From NCBI GenBank assembly GCA_030447945.1, contig JAUJNV010000048.1, positions 1 through 15,567 on the forward strand: a stretch of DNA of 15,567 nucleotides, written 5' to 3'. Positions 9,063 to 15,567 of this stretch are shown here, piece by piece. The first letter of the stretch is position 1; every line of letters begins with the position of its first letter. The position numbers and the translations under genes were made by a program. The notes under the pieces were generated by a model that searched no databases, was not told where the DNA came from, and worked only from the letters and a program-made list of their open reading frames with translations. Source of the DNA: Fimbriimonas sp. GTDB taxonomy: Bacteria > Armatimonadota > Fimbriimonadia > Fimbriimonadales > Fimbriimonadaceae.

Positions 9063-10383
9063 GAGAACTCCACCGCCCTTCCTGCCGGCGGTCCTAGCGC
9101 TTCTCCTCCTCGCACCGCTACCCGGCCCCGAAGCACAACGTGCTCCACGCGACCCGTCAGCCGCTCTCCTTCGAAGGGGCTCCAGCCGCATTTGCTCGCC
9201 ACCATGCTTCGCTCGAAAGTATAGGTCGGCCCGGGGTCGACCAATGCCAGGTCGGCGTGGCAGCCTGCCTCGATCCGGCCCTTATCGAGAGCCCCGTATA
9301 TCCGCGCGGGGCCCTCGCAGGCCATCCGCACCACATCGGCCAGGGACAGCCGCCCCGCCGCGACGAAGGTGAGCAGCACGGGAAGCATCGTTTGGACGCC
9401 CGGCATTCCGCTCGGGCTCTCGGGATAGGGGCGTGCCTTCTCCTCCAGCGTATGCGGCGCGTGGTCGCTGCCAAAGGCGTCGAATAGCCCTTCGCCGAGC
9501 GCTTTCCACAGCGCCTCGTTGTGCTCCTTCGCCCGGATGGGCGGGTTCTGCTGGACGAGCGTCCCCCGGCGGTCGTAGCAGTCCGGCCCGTGGAAGTAGA
9601 GGTGCTGCGGCGTCACCTCGGCGGTCGTTCCAAGCCCCCGGACCTTCGCGTCGGCGATGAGGGCGAGCTCGTCGGCGCTTGAGACGTGGAGAACCATGGA
9701 CCGGGCGCCCGGTCCCTCCGACAGCCGCAGGAGACGCTCCACCGCGAGGCGGGCGCTCTCGGCGTCGCGCGCGTCGGGTGCTCGCGAGTGAACCCCCGGC
9801 GCGGCCTTTCGTGCACGGTTCCGCGCCTCGTCCTCAGCGTGGATCGGCACTCGCCCTCCGGCCGCCGCGCAAAACGCGGCGGACGTCGTCATCGCCCGCG
9901 ACCAAGAGGCTACCGGTGGAGGAGCCCATGAACAGCTTGACTCCCGCCGCCCCGGAAGCCGTTCCAACTCGGCCAGTTCGCCGGCGTTCTCCGCCGTCGC
10001 CTCGACGAAGAAGGCGTAGTCGCACCACGCCCGCCCCCTCCGCGCGGCTCCAGCTTGTCCTCCAGCGCTTCCGCCGACGTCGTGGGGGCTGGGTGTTCGG
10101 CATCTCGAAGATCGTCGTCACGCCGCCGAGGATGGCGGCGCGGGTGCCTGTCTCCAAATCCTCCTTGTGCGTGAGACCCGGCTCGCGGAAGTGGACCTGG
10201 GTGTCCACCACGCCCTGGCATCACGATGAGCCCGCGCGCGTCGAGCACCTCCTCCGCGAGCGCTTCAAACCCCGCGAGGTCGCCGACGGCCGCGATCCGC
10301 TCACCGATGACGCCGACGTCTCCTTCCGCCGTGTAGGCCGACGTCGCGAGGGTTCCGCCGCGGACGAGAAGGTCGAATCGCAC
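9059..10383 (-). CDS. pyrC: Dihydroorotase, class I-like (frameshifted in its first third)
   Basis: Cyclises carbamoyl aspartate to dihydroorotate in pyrimidine synthesis; cytoplasmic amidohydrolase. GTG 10383 begins [17 protein letters not shown]. The metal motif is [20 protein letters not shown], followed by [29 protein letters not shown] and [13 protein letters not shown]. Then come [47 protein letters not shown] and [20 protein letters not shown], the hallmark of dihydroorotases. Frame changes occur near 10215 (extra base after MPG), 10084-10088 (G5 run, one base short), about 10030-10045, 9950-9953 (C4 run, one base short) and about 9865. From about 9865 to the stop at 9059 the frame is clean. 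Stitched length is about 440 residues, normal for the family. Allantoinase or hydantoinase are related alternatives, but the motifs favour dihydroorotase. Confidence 0.87.
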
Positions 10384-10427
10384 ACCCGATTGTAGCGTCG
10401 GACGGCGACGGACGCTACAATCGCCCT
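10384..10427. promoter_or_regulatory. Palindromic divergent promoter between pyrC and xthA
   Basis: A perfect 13-bp inverted repeat fills the 44-base spacer. CGATTGTAGCGTC (10387-10399) and GACGCTACAATCG (10411-10423) are separated by 11 bases. Each arm carries TACAAT reading outward: 10416-10421 on plus, six bases before the xthA GTG, and 10394-10389 on minus, five bases before the pyrC GTG. TACAAT is close to the -10 consensus TATAAT. The spacing leaves no room for a ribosome binding site, which fits leaderless transcripts. The repeat could also bind a dimeric regulator. Confidence 0.6.
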
Positions 10428-11201
10428 GTGAAGGTCGCTACGTTCAACGCCGCCTCCGTCCGGGCGCGCCTACCGCTCCTGCTCGACTGGCTCGCGGAGA
10501 ACGAGCCGGACGTTCTGGCGGTGCAGGAGACGAAGGTCGAGGACGACAAGTTTCCGGCGGAACCGTTCGAGGAGCAGGGGTACCACCTCGCGATCCATGG
10601 GGAGAAAGCGTGGAACGGGGTCGCCATGCTGAGCCGAAATCCGATCCAAAGCGTGCAGAGGGGTTTCGGCGACGAGCTGATGCCGAACGACGCCCGTCTC
10701 ATCTCCTGCGAGACCGGGGGCGTGCGGATCGTGAACTCCTACGTCCCGAACGGGAGCTCCATCGGGAGCGACAAGTTCGCGTACAAGCTCCGCTGGCTCG
10801 AGCGGTTCGACCGGTATCTGCGCGAGAACCACCGGGCCGACGAGCCCCTAGTATGGCTGGGCGACATCAACGTGGCGCCGAAGCCGGAGGACGTGTACGA
10901 CTCCAAGCGGGTGTACGGCGGAGTCGGGCATCACCCCGAGGAGTTCGAGCGGCTGGCGAAGATCGTGGATTTTGGTCTCGTGGACACGTTCCGGGCGAAG
11001 ACGGAGGGCTTGGGGCACTACACCTTTTGGGAGTTCACGATCCCGAAGGCGTTCGAGCGGAACCTCGGCTGGCGCATCGACCACATCTACGCCACGGAGG
11101 GCCTCGCGGCCCGGTGTACGAGCTGCGTCGTCGACCGGGCCGCGAGGCAGCGCGAGAGGCCATCCGACCACACGTTCGTCGTCGCCGATTTCGACCTCTA
11201 A
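10428..11201 (+). CDS. xthA: Exonuclease III-type AP endonuclease
   Basis: Cuts abasic sites and removes 3' blocking groups in base-excision repair; Mg-dependent EEP-family nuclease. 257 residues from GTG 10428, close to the 268 of E. coli. The catalytic set is complete: Asn7 (KVATFNAASVRARL), Glu34 (AVQETKVEDDKF), Tyr105 (NSYVPNG), Asp146 and Asn148 (WLGDINVAPKPEDVYD), Asp218 (WRIDHIY), and Asp247-His248 (RPSDHTFVVADF). NGVAMLSR and YTFWEF fit the ExoIII branch. It is divergent from pyrC across the palindromic spacer. Its TAA overlaps the stop of the convergent redoxin gene by four bases (11198-11201). The usual NVNSIRAR appears as NAASVRAR. No frameshift. Confidence 0.94.
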   Translation: MKVATFNAASVRARLPLLLDWLAENEPDVLAVQETKVEDDKFPAEPFEEQGYHLAIHGEKAWNGVAMLSRNPIQSVQRGFGDELMPNDARLISCETGGVRIVNSYVPNGSSIGSDKFAYKLRWLERFDRYLRENHRADEPLVWLGDINVAPKPEDVYDSKRVYGGVGHHPEEFERLAKIVDFGLVDTFRAKTEGLGHYTFWEFTIPKAFERNLGWRIDHIYATEGLAARCTSCVVDRAARQRERPSDHTFVVADFDL

Positions 11202-11755
11202 CCCGGCCGAGGCAGCAGGCAACCGACCACCGAGGTGCGGGAGCGAGAGACGGGGCGTCCGGCCAAGGTCTCGTCGAGCGCGAGGCGCAAGTCGTGCCGG
11301 GTGGGCTGAGCGCGCTGCGCGCCGAGGGCGGGGAAGCGGTCGTCGATTCGGCCCAGATAGAGCAGCTTGCCCTTCGGCGAGAAGACGGCCGCCGTCGGGG
11401 TCCGCGTGACTCCCGCGTACTCGACGAGCTTGCGCTTAGGATCGAGCAGTATGGGGAAGCCGGCGTAGCCGAACTCGGCGGCGTGAGAGCGGGCGGCGGC
11501 GGCGGTCATGGTGGCGTCCGTATGCACGATGCTGAAGGCGACGGCCTTTTTGCCGTAATCCTCGATGATCCGCCGGATCTCCGGCGAGTATTTGCGGGCG
11601 ATGGGGCAGTCCGCGAGGAGGAAGAACACCGCGCTCGCCTTGGCCCCCTTCGCTGCGAGCGGGGCGCGGGCGACGCCCGCCGTGTCTTTGAGCCGGATCG
11701 CCTGGGCGCCGGACCCTTGCGGGCCGAGGAGCAATAACGACAGGAGGGGCGCCAC
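11198..11755 (-). CDS. Secreted redoxin (thioredoxin-fold) protein
   Basis: 185 residues from GTG 11755. The first 18 residues (MAPLLSLLLLGPQGSGAQ) look like a short signal peptide, although the basic start is missing and the true start may differ. The AhpC/redoxin-like fold shows VFFLLADCPIARKYSPEI with Cys50 as the putative redox residue; there is no CxxC. Next are FSIVHTDATMT, GYAGFPILLDPKRKLVEYAG and the cis-Pro loop GVTRTPTAAVF. A second conserved-looking Cys179 lies at the end (TSVVGCLLP), as in the 'CPLAK.Y ... T..VGC' redoxins of environmental bacteria. Probably a thiol peroxidase or disulfide-handling protein outside the cytoplasm; substrate unknown. Convergent with xthA and divergent from the nfeD-like gene. 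Confidence 0.82.
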   Translation of the reverse strand: MAPLLSLLLLGPQGSGAQAIRLKDTAGVARAPLAAKGAKASAVFFLLADCPIARKYSPEIRRIIEDYGKKAVAFSIVHTDATMTAAAARSHAAEFGYAGFPILLDPKRKLVEYAGVTRTPTAAVFSPKGKLLYLGRIDDRFPALGAQRAQPTRHDLRLALDETLAGRPVSRSRTSVVGCLLPRPG

Positions 11756-11852
11756 GGTAGGCTTACTTACGACGTTCTCTTGGCGAAGTTCGCCGTCTCC
11801 GCAACCTCCGGCGTGCGTTGTGCGTTTTGTCTAAGGAAGTGGCCGACGGAAA
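11756..11852. promoter_or_regulatory. Divergent spacer between redoxin and NfeD-like gene
   Basis: A 97-base spacer that must hold promoters for both directions. I see no strong -35/-10 pair. A small hairpin, GGCGAA-g-TTCGCC, lies at about 11782-11794. A weak AAGGAAGTGG/GACGGAAA purine stretch precedes ATG 11853. Confidence 0.3.
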
Positions 11853-12428
11853 ATGACCGCCCTCTACATCATCTGTGCTGCCGTGGGTGTCATCCTTGCC
11901 CTGCTCGCCGCCTTTGGCGGCGATCACGAAGGGGAAGTGGACGCCGGAGGCGACGGCCACGATGACCACAACGGCCATGACTGGCAGGTCTGGGTCCCCT
12001 TCTTTAGTCTCAGGTTTTGGACCTATCTGCTCGGAGCGTTCGGCCTGACCGGGCTCCTGTTGGAGCGCTTGTCCGCCGTTCCGACGGCTTCGATACCCGG
12101 CTTTGCCGTCGCGACGGGGGTCGTGTGCGGCTTCGGCATCACGATGCTCGTGAGACTGATGCGGAGGGCCGAGAGCAACACGAACGCGGGGGTTAAGGAC
12201 ATGTTGGGGATCGAAGGGCAGATCCTAGTCGCCGTCCGGCCAGGGCAACTTGGCAAGATTCGATGCCGCATAAAGGGAGACCTTCTAGACCTCATCGCAA
12301 TCTCCGACGACGGCGTAACCATCGAGACCGGCCAGAGCGCCATCGTCGTCGCGATCGAAGGCCACCAAGCGCGGGTGATCCCGAGCGAGGCGCTTTTCGA
12401 GAGCACGGTGACGGTAGGTTCTGGATAG
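11853..12428 (+). CDS. NfeD/YuaF-like membrane protein with OB-fold tail
   Basis: 191 residues from ATG 11853, preceded by GACGGAAA. A membrane segment at about 2-22 is followed by an external or periplasmic loop very rich in Asp, Gly and His (residues 24-43: DHEGEVDAGGDGHDDHNGHD). Next are FSLRFWTYLLGAFGLTGLLL (about 51-70) and a further hydrophobic helix (about 84-101). The C-terminal half is an OB-fold-like domain: GIEGQILVAVRPGQLGKIRC, then GDLLDLIAIS and VVAIEGHQARVIP. YuaF/NfeD-like proteins are encoded beside flotillins and work with them at membrane microdomains; here flotillin follows nine bases later. The gene is most like the YuaF type without a ClpP-like protease domain. Confidence 0.85.
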   Translation: MTALYIICAAVGVILALLAAFGGDHEGEVDAGGDGHDDHNGHDWQVWVPFFSLRFWTYLLGAFGLTGLLLERLSAVPTASIPGFAVATGVVCGFGITMLVRLMRRAESNTNAGVKDMLGIEGQILVAVRPGQLGKIRCRIKGDLLDLIAISDDGVTIETGQSAIVVAIEGHQARVIPSEALFESTVTVGSG

Positions 12429-12437
12429 GAATAAAGG

Positions 12438-13751
12438 ATGCTTGAACTGATCGGACAATACGGAATTTTCGCGGTCGCCGGACTGGTGACGGTCGCCGTC
12501 CTGGTTCTCATCGGGCTCGTCAAGAGCCTGCGACACATCTGCGGGCCGAACGAAGTGCTGATCTTCTCCGGCCGGAAGCACCGGCTGAGCGACGGGAGCA
12601 TCCGAGGCTTCCGCGTCGAGCACGGAGGCGGGTGGAGGGTCCCCATCGTGGAGAAGGTCGACCGGATGACCCTGAACACGATCGAGGTGCCGATCGCCAT
12701 CCGCGGTGCCTTTTCCAAGGACGGTATCGCTCTGAACGTGGATGCCATCGCCAACGTGAAGATCTCCAGCGACCCGCTCGTGATCGGCAACGCCATCGAG
12801 CGCTTCCTCGGCCAGGATCCGGCCGCCATGCGCCGGGTGGCGAAGGAAACGCTGGAGGGGCATCTGCGCGGCGTGCTCGCCCGGCTAACGCCGGAGGAAT
12901 TCAACGAGGACCGCCTGAAGTTCAGCGAGGAGCTGGCGACGGAGTCGGAGCACGACCTGAAGAAGCTCGGCATCCACCTCGACACGTTCAAGATCCTCCA
13001 CGTTAGCGACGACAGCCACTACCTGGAGTCCATCGGCCGCGAGGCGATCGCCAACATCCACCGTAGCGCCGAGATAGCCGAATCGGACGCCCACCGGCAG
13101 GCGGAGCAGGCCGAGGCGGAGAACCGGGGCCGCGCGAACGTTACCAAGTCCAATGTCGAGGCGAACATCGCCCGGATGAGGAACGAGCTCCGAAAGATTC
13201 AGGCGGACCTCGAGGCGGAGGTCCGCTCGGAAGAAGAGCGGACCCTGGCGGCCGCCCGCGAGGCGCGGGCCAAGGCGGAGCAGGAGCTTCAGAGCGTTCG
13301 CACGGAGCTGGAGACGATCCGTCTTCAGACGGACCAGGTTCTGCCGGCCGAGGCCCATCGGCGCGCGGAGGAATCCCGCGCGCGGGGCGACGCTGCGATC
13401 CTGCGCGAGCGCGGCGCCGCGGCGGGCCAGGCGCTGGGGGCCATGAACGAGGCCTGGCGAGACGCGGGCGACAACGCGCTCAGCATCTACCTGATCGAAG
13501 ACATCGAGAAGATCATGGCGAGCGCCGCAAAAGGCGTCGACAAGGTCAAGATCGGTTCGCTCCAGATGATCGATGGCGGCGATGGCAAGGTGCTCTCCAG
13601 CTACGTGGCCTCGTACCCCGCGATGCTCCAGTCGATCTTTGACGCCGTCGCGAAGACAACGGGCATCGACGTTCAGAAGGCGGTGTCCACCGCCGTCGAA
13701 GAGACCGCACCCGATGTCGCGTCGAACGGCCACGTCGACAACCCGGCATGA
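12438..13751 (+). CDS. floT: Flotillin-like SPFH protein (FloT/YqiK type)
   Basis: Membrane scaffold of flotillin-type microdomains. 437 residues from ATG 12438; AGGA at 12427-12430 gives a workable ribosome site. One N-terminal hydrophobic segment (IFAVAGLVTVAVLVLIGLVK, about 10-29) is followed by the SPFH/band-7 domain, with PNEVLIFSGRKH, GGGWRVPIVEKVDRMTLNTI, IALNVDAIANVKIS and LEGHLRGVLARLTPEE. A long Glu/Ala-rich coiled coil follows (about 215-335, with EAENRGRANVTKSNVEANIA and RTELETIRLQTDQVLPAEAH). The flotillin C-terminal region is GDNALSIYLIEDIEKIMASA to about 410. The short C-terminal tail is polar. Nine bases after the NfeD-like gene, and its TGA overlaps the next ATG. Length and architecture are normal. 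Confidence 0.92.
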   Translation: MLELIGQYGIFAVAGLVTVAVLVLIGLVKSLRHICGPNEVLIFSGRKHRLSDGSIRGFRVEHGGGWRVPIVEKVDRMTLNTIEVPIAIRGAFSKDGIALNVDAIANVKISSDPLVIGNAIERFLGQDPAAMRRVAKETLEGHLRGVLARLTPEEFNEDRLKFSEELATESEHDLKKLGIHLDTFKILHVSDDSHYLESIGREAIANIHRSAEIAESDAHRQAEQAEAENRGRANVTKSNVEANIARMRNELRKIQADLEAEVRSEEERTLAAAREARAKAEQELQSVRTELETIRLQTDQVLPAEAHRRAEESRARGDAAILRERGAAAGQALGAMNEAWRDAGDNALSIYLIEDIEKIMASAAKGVDKVKIGSLQMIDGGDGKVLSSYVASYPAMLQSIFDAVAKTTGIDVQKAVSTAVEETAPDVASNGHVDNPA

Positions 13752-15567
13752 TCCCCCTTATCCTTTTCTCCATGATCGTGACCCGCGCCGACCTTCTCGA
13801 CCCCCGCGCCGCCAAGCCTCCCGTGGCGAAGGCGGTGCCGCATGTGATGGAGCTTCACGGCGAGAAGCTGGTGGACCCCTACCACTGGCTCCGGGAGAAA
13901 ACGAACTCCGAGGTGATCGCGTACCTAAACGCGGAGAACGAGTACACGGCCGCCGTCATGAAGCCGACGGAGGCGCTCCAGGAGCGGCTGTACGCCGAGA
14001 TGCTGGGGCGCATCAGGGAAGACGACCACAGCGCGCCGTATCCGAAGGACGGCTACTACTACTCGACCCGAACGGAGAAGGGAAAGGCTTACGCCGCCTA
14101 CCTTCGTCGGAAGGGCAGCCGGGGCAAGGACAAGGTCATCCTTGATGTGAACGTGCTCGCCGAGGGCGAGCCGTTCATGTCTGTAGGAGCGTTCACGGTC
14201 AGCGACGACACAGACCTCTTGGCTTACTCCACCGACGACAACGGCTTCCGCCAGTACGTGCTGCACGTCAAGGACTTGCGCACCGGCCGGGATCTGCCCT
14301 TCCGGGCGGAGAAGGTGGTCACGGTCCAGTGGGCGGCGGAGAGTAGGACGCTTTTCTACACGGTGGAGGACGAGGCCAAGCGCTCCTACCGCGTGATCCG
14401 CCACCCCCTGAAGGGGAGTCCCGAGGTGGTGTACGAGGAGAAGGACCCGTTGTTCGGCGTGTACCTCGGGCGGACACTAGACGGGAAGTACATCGTGGCG
14501 CACTCGCGGTCTTCGGAGACTACGGAATCGCGCGTGATCCCGGCGGACCGCCCGCGCTCGGAACCAAGGGTAATCCTCCCGCGCGAGGATAAGCACGAAT
14601 ACTCGCTAGAGCACCGCGGGAAGGAGTTCTTTATCCGCACCAACCGAGGCGCCAAGAACTTCCGCTTGGTGCGGGCTCCGGAGGGCGACCCCCGCGAGGA
14701 GAATTGGAAGGAGGTCATCGCCCACGACCCGAAGGTGCGGTTCGAGGGCGTGACGTTGTTCAAGGACCACGCCGTTCTGTCGGAGCGGAAGCAGGGGCTG
14801 CCGCAGCTGCGAATCCTCGACCTGCGCACCGGACGCGTGCGCGTGGTGACGGTTTCCGAGGGGGTTTACAGCATCTCGACGGACACGAACCGGGAGTTCG
14901 AGACGACGAAGCTGCGCTTCGCCTACACCTCGCCGGCGACCCCTCCCACCGTCTACGAGCTCGACATGAACACCGGACGCCGCCGGCTGCTCAAGCGGCA
15001 AGACGTCGTCGGGGGTCACGATCCTGAACGATACGTGGCCATCCGTCTTTGGGCCACCGCCGAGGACGGTGCCAAGGTGCCGATGTCGGTCGTCTTCCGC
15101 GAAGGCATGGAGAGGGACGGAAAAAGCCCACTGCTGCTCCAGGGATACGGGTCCTACGGGGCGCCGGCATCCTTCGGGTTCAACTCGACCGCCAAGAGCC
15201 TCTTGGACCGCGGGGTGGTGATGGTGACGGCCCAAATACGCGGCGGCGGAGACCTCGGCGAGGAGTGGCACGACGCGGGCAAGATGATGAAGAAGAAAAA
15301 CTCCTTCACGGACTTCATCGCCTGCGCCGACAACCTCGTTAGCGAGGGCTACACGAGCCGGGAACAGATGGCGATCATCGGCGGCAGCGCCGGGGGCCTC
15401 CTGATCGGGGCGGTGATCAATATGAGGCCCGACCTCTGCCGCACGGCCGTCCTCCTCGTTCCGTTCGTCGACGTGATCAACACGATGCTCGACGAGAGCC
15501 TGCCGCTGACGGTGGGTGAGTTCTTGGAGTGGGGCAACCCGAAGAAGGAGCCGGAGTACCGCTATAT
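13748..15567 (+). CDS. ptrB: Oligopeptidase B-like prolyl oligopeptidase family peptidase (3' partial)
   Basis: Serine peptidase family S9A that cuts short peptides after basic residues; usually cytoplasmic or periplasmic. ATG 13748 overlaps the flotillin TGA as ATGA, and the frame is open to the window end (606 of an expected 680-700 residues). The N-terminus has LVDPYHWLREKTNSEVIAYL and LNAENEYTAAVM. A beta-propeller domain follows (about 75-400). The alpha/beta-hydrolase part shows LLLQGYGSYGAP, IRGGGDLGEEWHDAGKMMKK, NSFTDFIACADNL and the nucleophile Ser547 in GGSAGGLL. VPFVDVINTMLDESLPLT and FLEWGNPK then favour oligopeptidase B over prolyl endopeptidase. Catalytic Asp and His would lie beyond the window. 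The first 12 residues (MIPLILFSMIVT) are hydrophobic and may be a short export signal. Confidence 0.9.
   Translation, partial: MIPLILFSMIVTRADLLDPRAAKPPVAKAVPHVMELHGEKLVDPYHWLREKTNSEVIAYLNAENEYTAAVMKPTEALQERLYAEMLGRIREDDHSAPYPKDGYYYSTRTEKGKAYAAYLRRKGSRGKDKVILDVNVLAEGEPFMSVGAFTVSDDTDLLAYSTDDNGFRQYVLHVKDLRTGRDLPFRAEKVVTVQWAAESRTLFYTVEDEAKRSYRVIRHPLKGSPEVVYEEKDPLFGVYLGRTLDGKYIVAHSRSSETTESRVIPADRPRSEPRVILPREDKHEYSLEHRGKEFFIRTNRGAKNFRLVRAPEGDPREENWKEVIAHDPKVRFEGVTLFKDHAVLSERKQGLPQLRILDLRTGRVRVVTVSEGVYSISTDTNREFETTKLRFAYTSPATPPTVYELDMNTGRRRLLKRQDVVGGHDPERYVAIRLWATAEDGAKVPMSVVFREGMERDGKSPLLLQGYGSYGAPASFGFNSTAKSLLDRGVVMVTAQIRGGGDLGEEWHDAGKMMKKKNSFTDFIACADNLVSEGYTSREQMAIIGGSAGGLLIGAVINMRPDLCRTAVLLVPFVDVINTMLDESLPLTVGEFLEWGNPKKEPEYRY

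Noticed and set aside
10610..11737. Plus-strand open frame of 375 codons overlapping xthA and the redoxin gene
   Set aside because: Arg/Gly/Ala-rich shadow of two well-supported genes with no family motif.
12023..12991. Minus-strand open frame of 322 codons across nfeD and flotillin
   Set aside because: Composition is Ser/Arg/Pro-rich as expected for the antisense of these genes, and both plus-strand proteins are well-recognised families.
1..15567. CRISPR array, tRNA, rRNA, insertion sequence or phage genes
   Set aside because: No regularly spaced direct repeats, no cloverleaf-like segment, no transposase or integrase motif and no phage structural protein were seen on either strand.

Overview
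The window is a high-GC bacterial chromosome segment with short gaps, ATGA-type overlaps and GTG/TTG starts. It carries housekeeping genes next to one very large secreted beta-propeller/Ig-repeat protein. That combination (SBBP propeller plus 'VVGG..TGTVTL..PAP.GG' Ig-like repeats) recalls Armatimonadota such as the Fimbriimonadia, or Planctomycetes/Acidobacteria. This is inference from protein style only; no rRNA or other marker is present.

Layout. 1-4792 (+): 3' part of a giant extracellular protein: conserved N-terminal domain, SBBP propeller interrupted by a two-copy inserted module, then six Ig-like repeats, ending at two strong hairpins. 4793-5078: short gap with a possible tiny lipoprotein ORF. 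5079-6523 (+): CrtI/phytoene-desaturase-type FAD oxidoreductase. 6558-7952 (+): apolipoprotein N-acyltransferase (lnt). 10383-7996 (-): a tight run dihydroorotase (pyrC), DinB-family protein, phosphoglycerate mutase (gpmA). 10428-11201 (+): exonuclease III (xthA), divergent from pyrC across a 44-bp spacer that is a near-perfect palindrome carrying a TACAAT box on each strand. 11755-11198 (-): secreted redoxin, overlapping xthA tail to tail. 11853-15567 (+): NfeD/YuaF-like membrane protein, flotillin, and an oligopeptidase B that runs off the window.

Frameshifts. Three stretches (about 3.29-4.59 kb, 5.15-6.46 kb, 9.86-10.22 kb) contain at least 21 reading-frame changes, while the regions between them (1-3.29 kb, 6.56-9.86 kb, 10.43-15.57 kb) read cleanly. 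On both sides of each break the protein continues in register with its family, and several breaks sit in G, C or A runs. Local sequence error is therefore more likely than pseudogenes, especially for pyrC. The three affected genes are annotated here as single genes with the breaks listed.

Functional picture. Most of the window is ordinary housekeeping: lipoprotein maturation, glycolysis, pyrimidine synthesis, DNA repair and membrane microdomain organisation. I found no mobile element, CRISPR array, tRNA, rRNA or evident new defence or biosynthetic system. The items most worth a second look are the palindromic divergent promoter, the module inserted in the propeller, the His/Asp-rich loop of the NfeD-like protein, and the flotillin-oligopeptidase B coupling.
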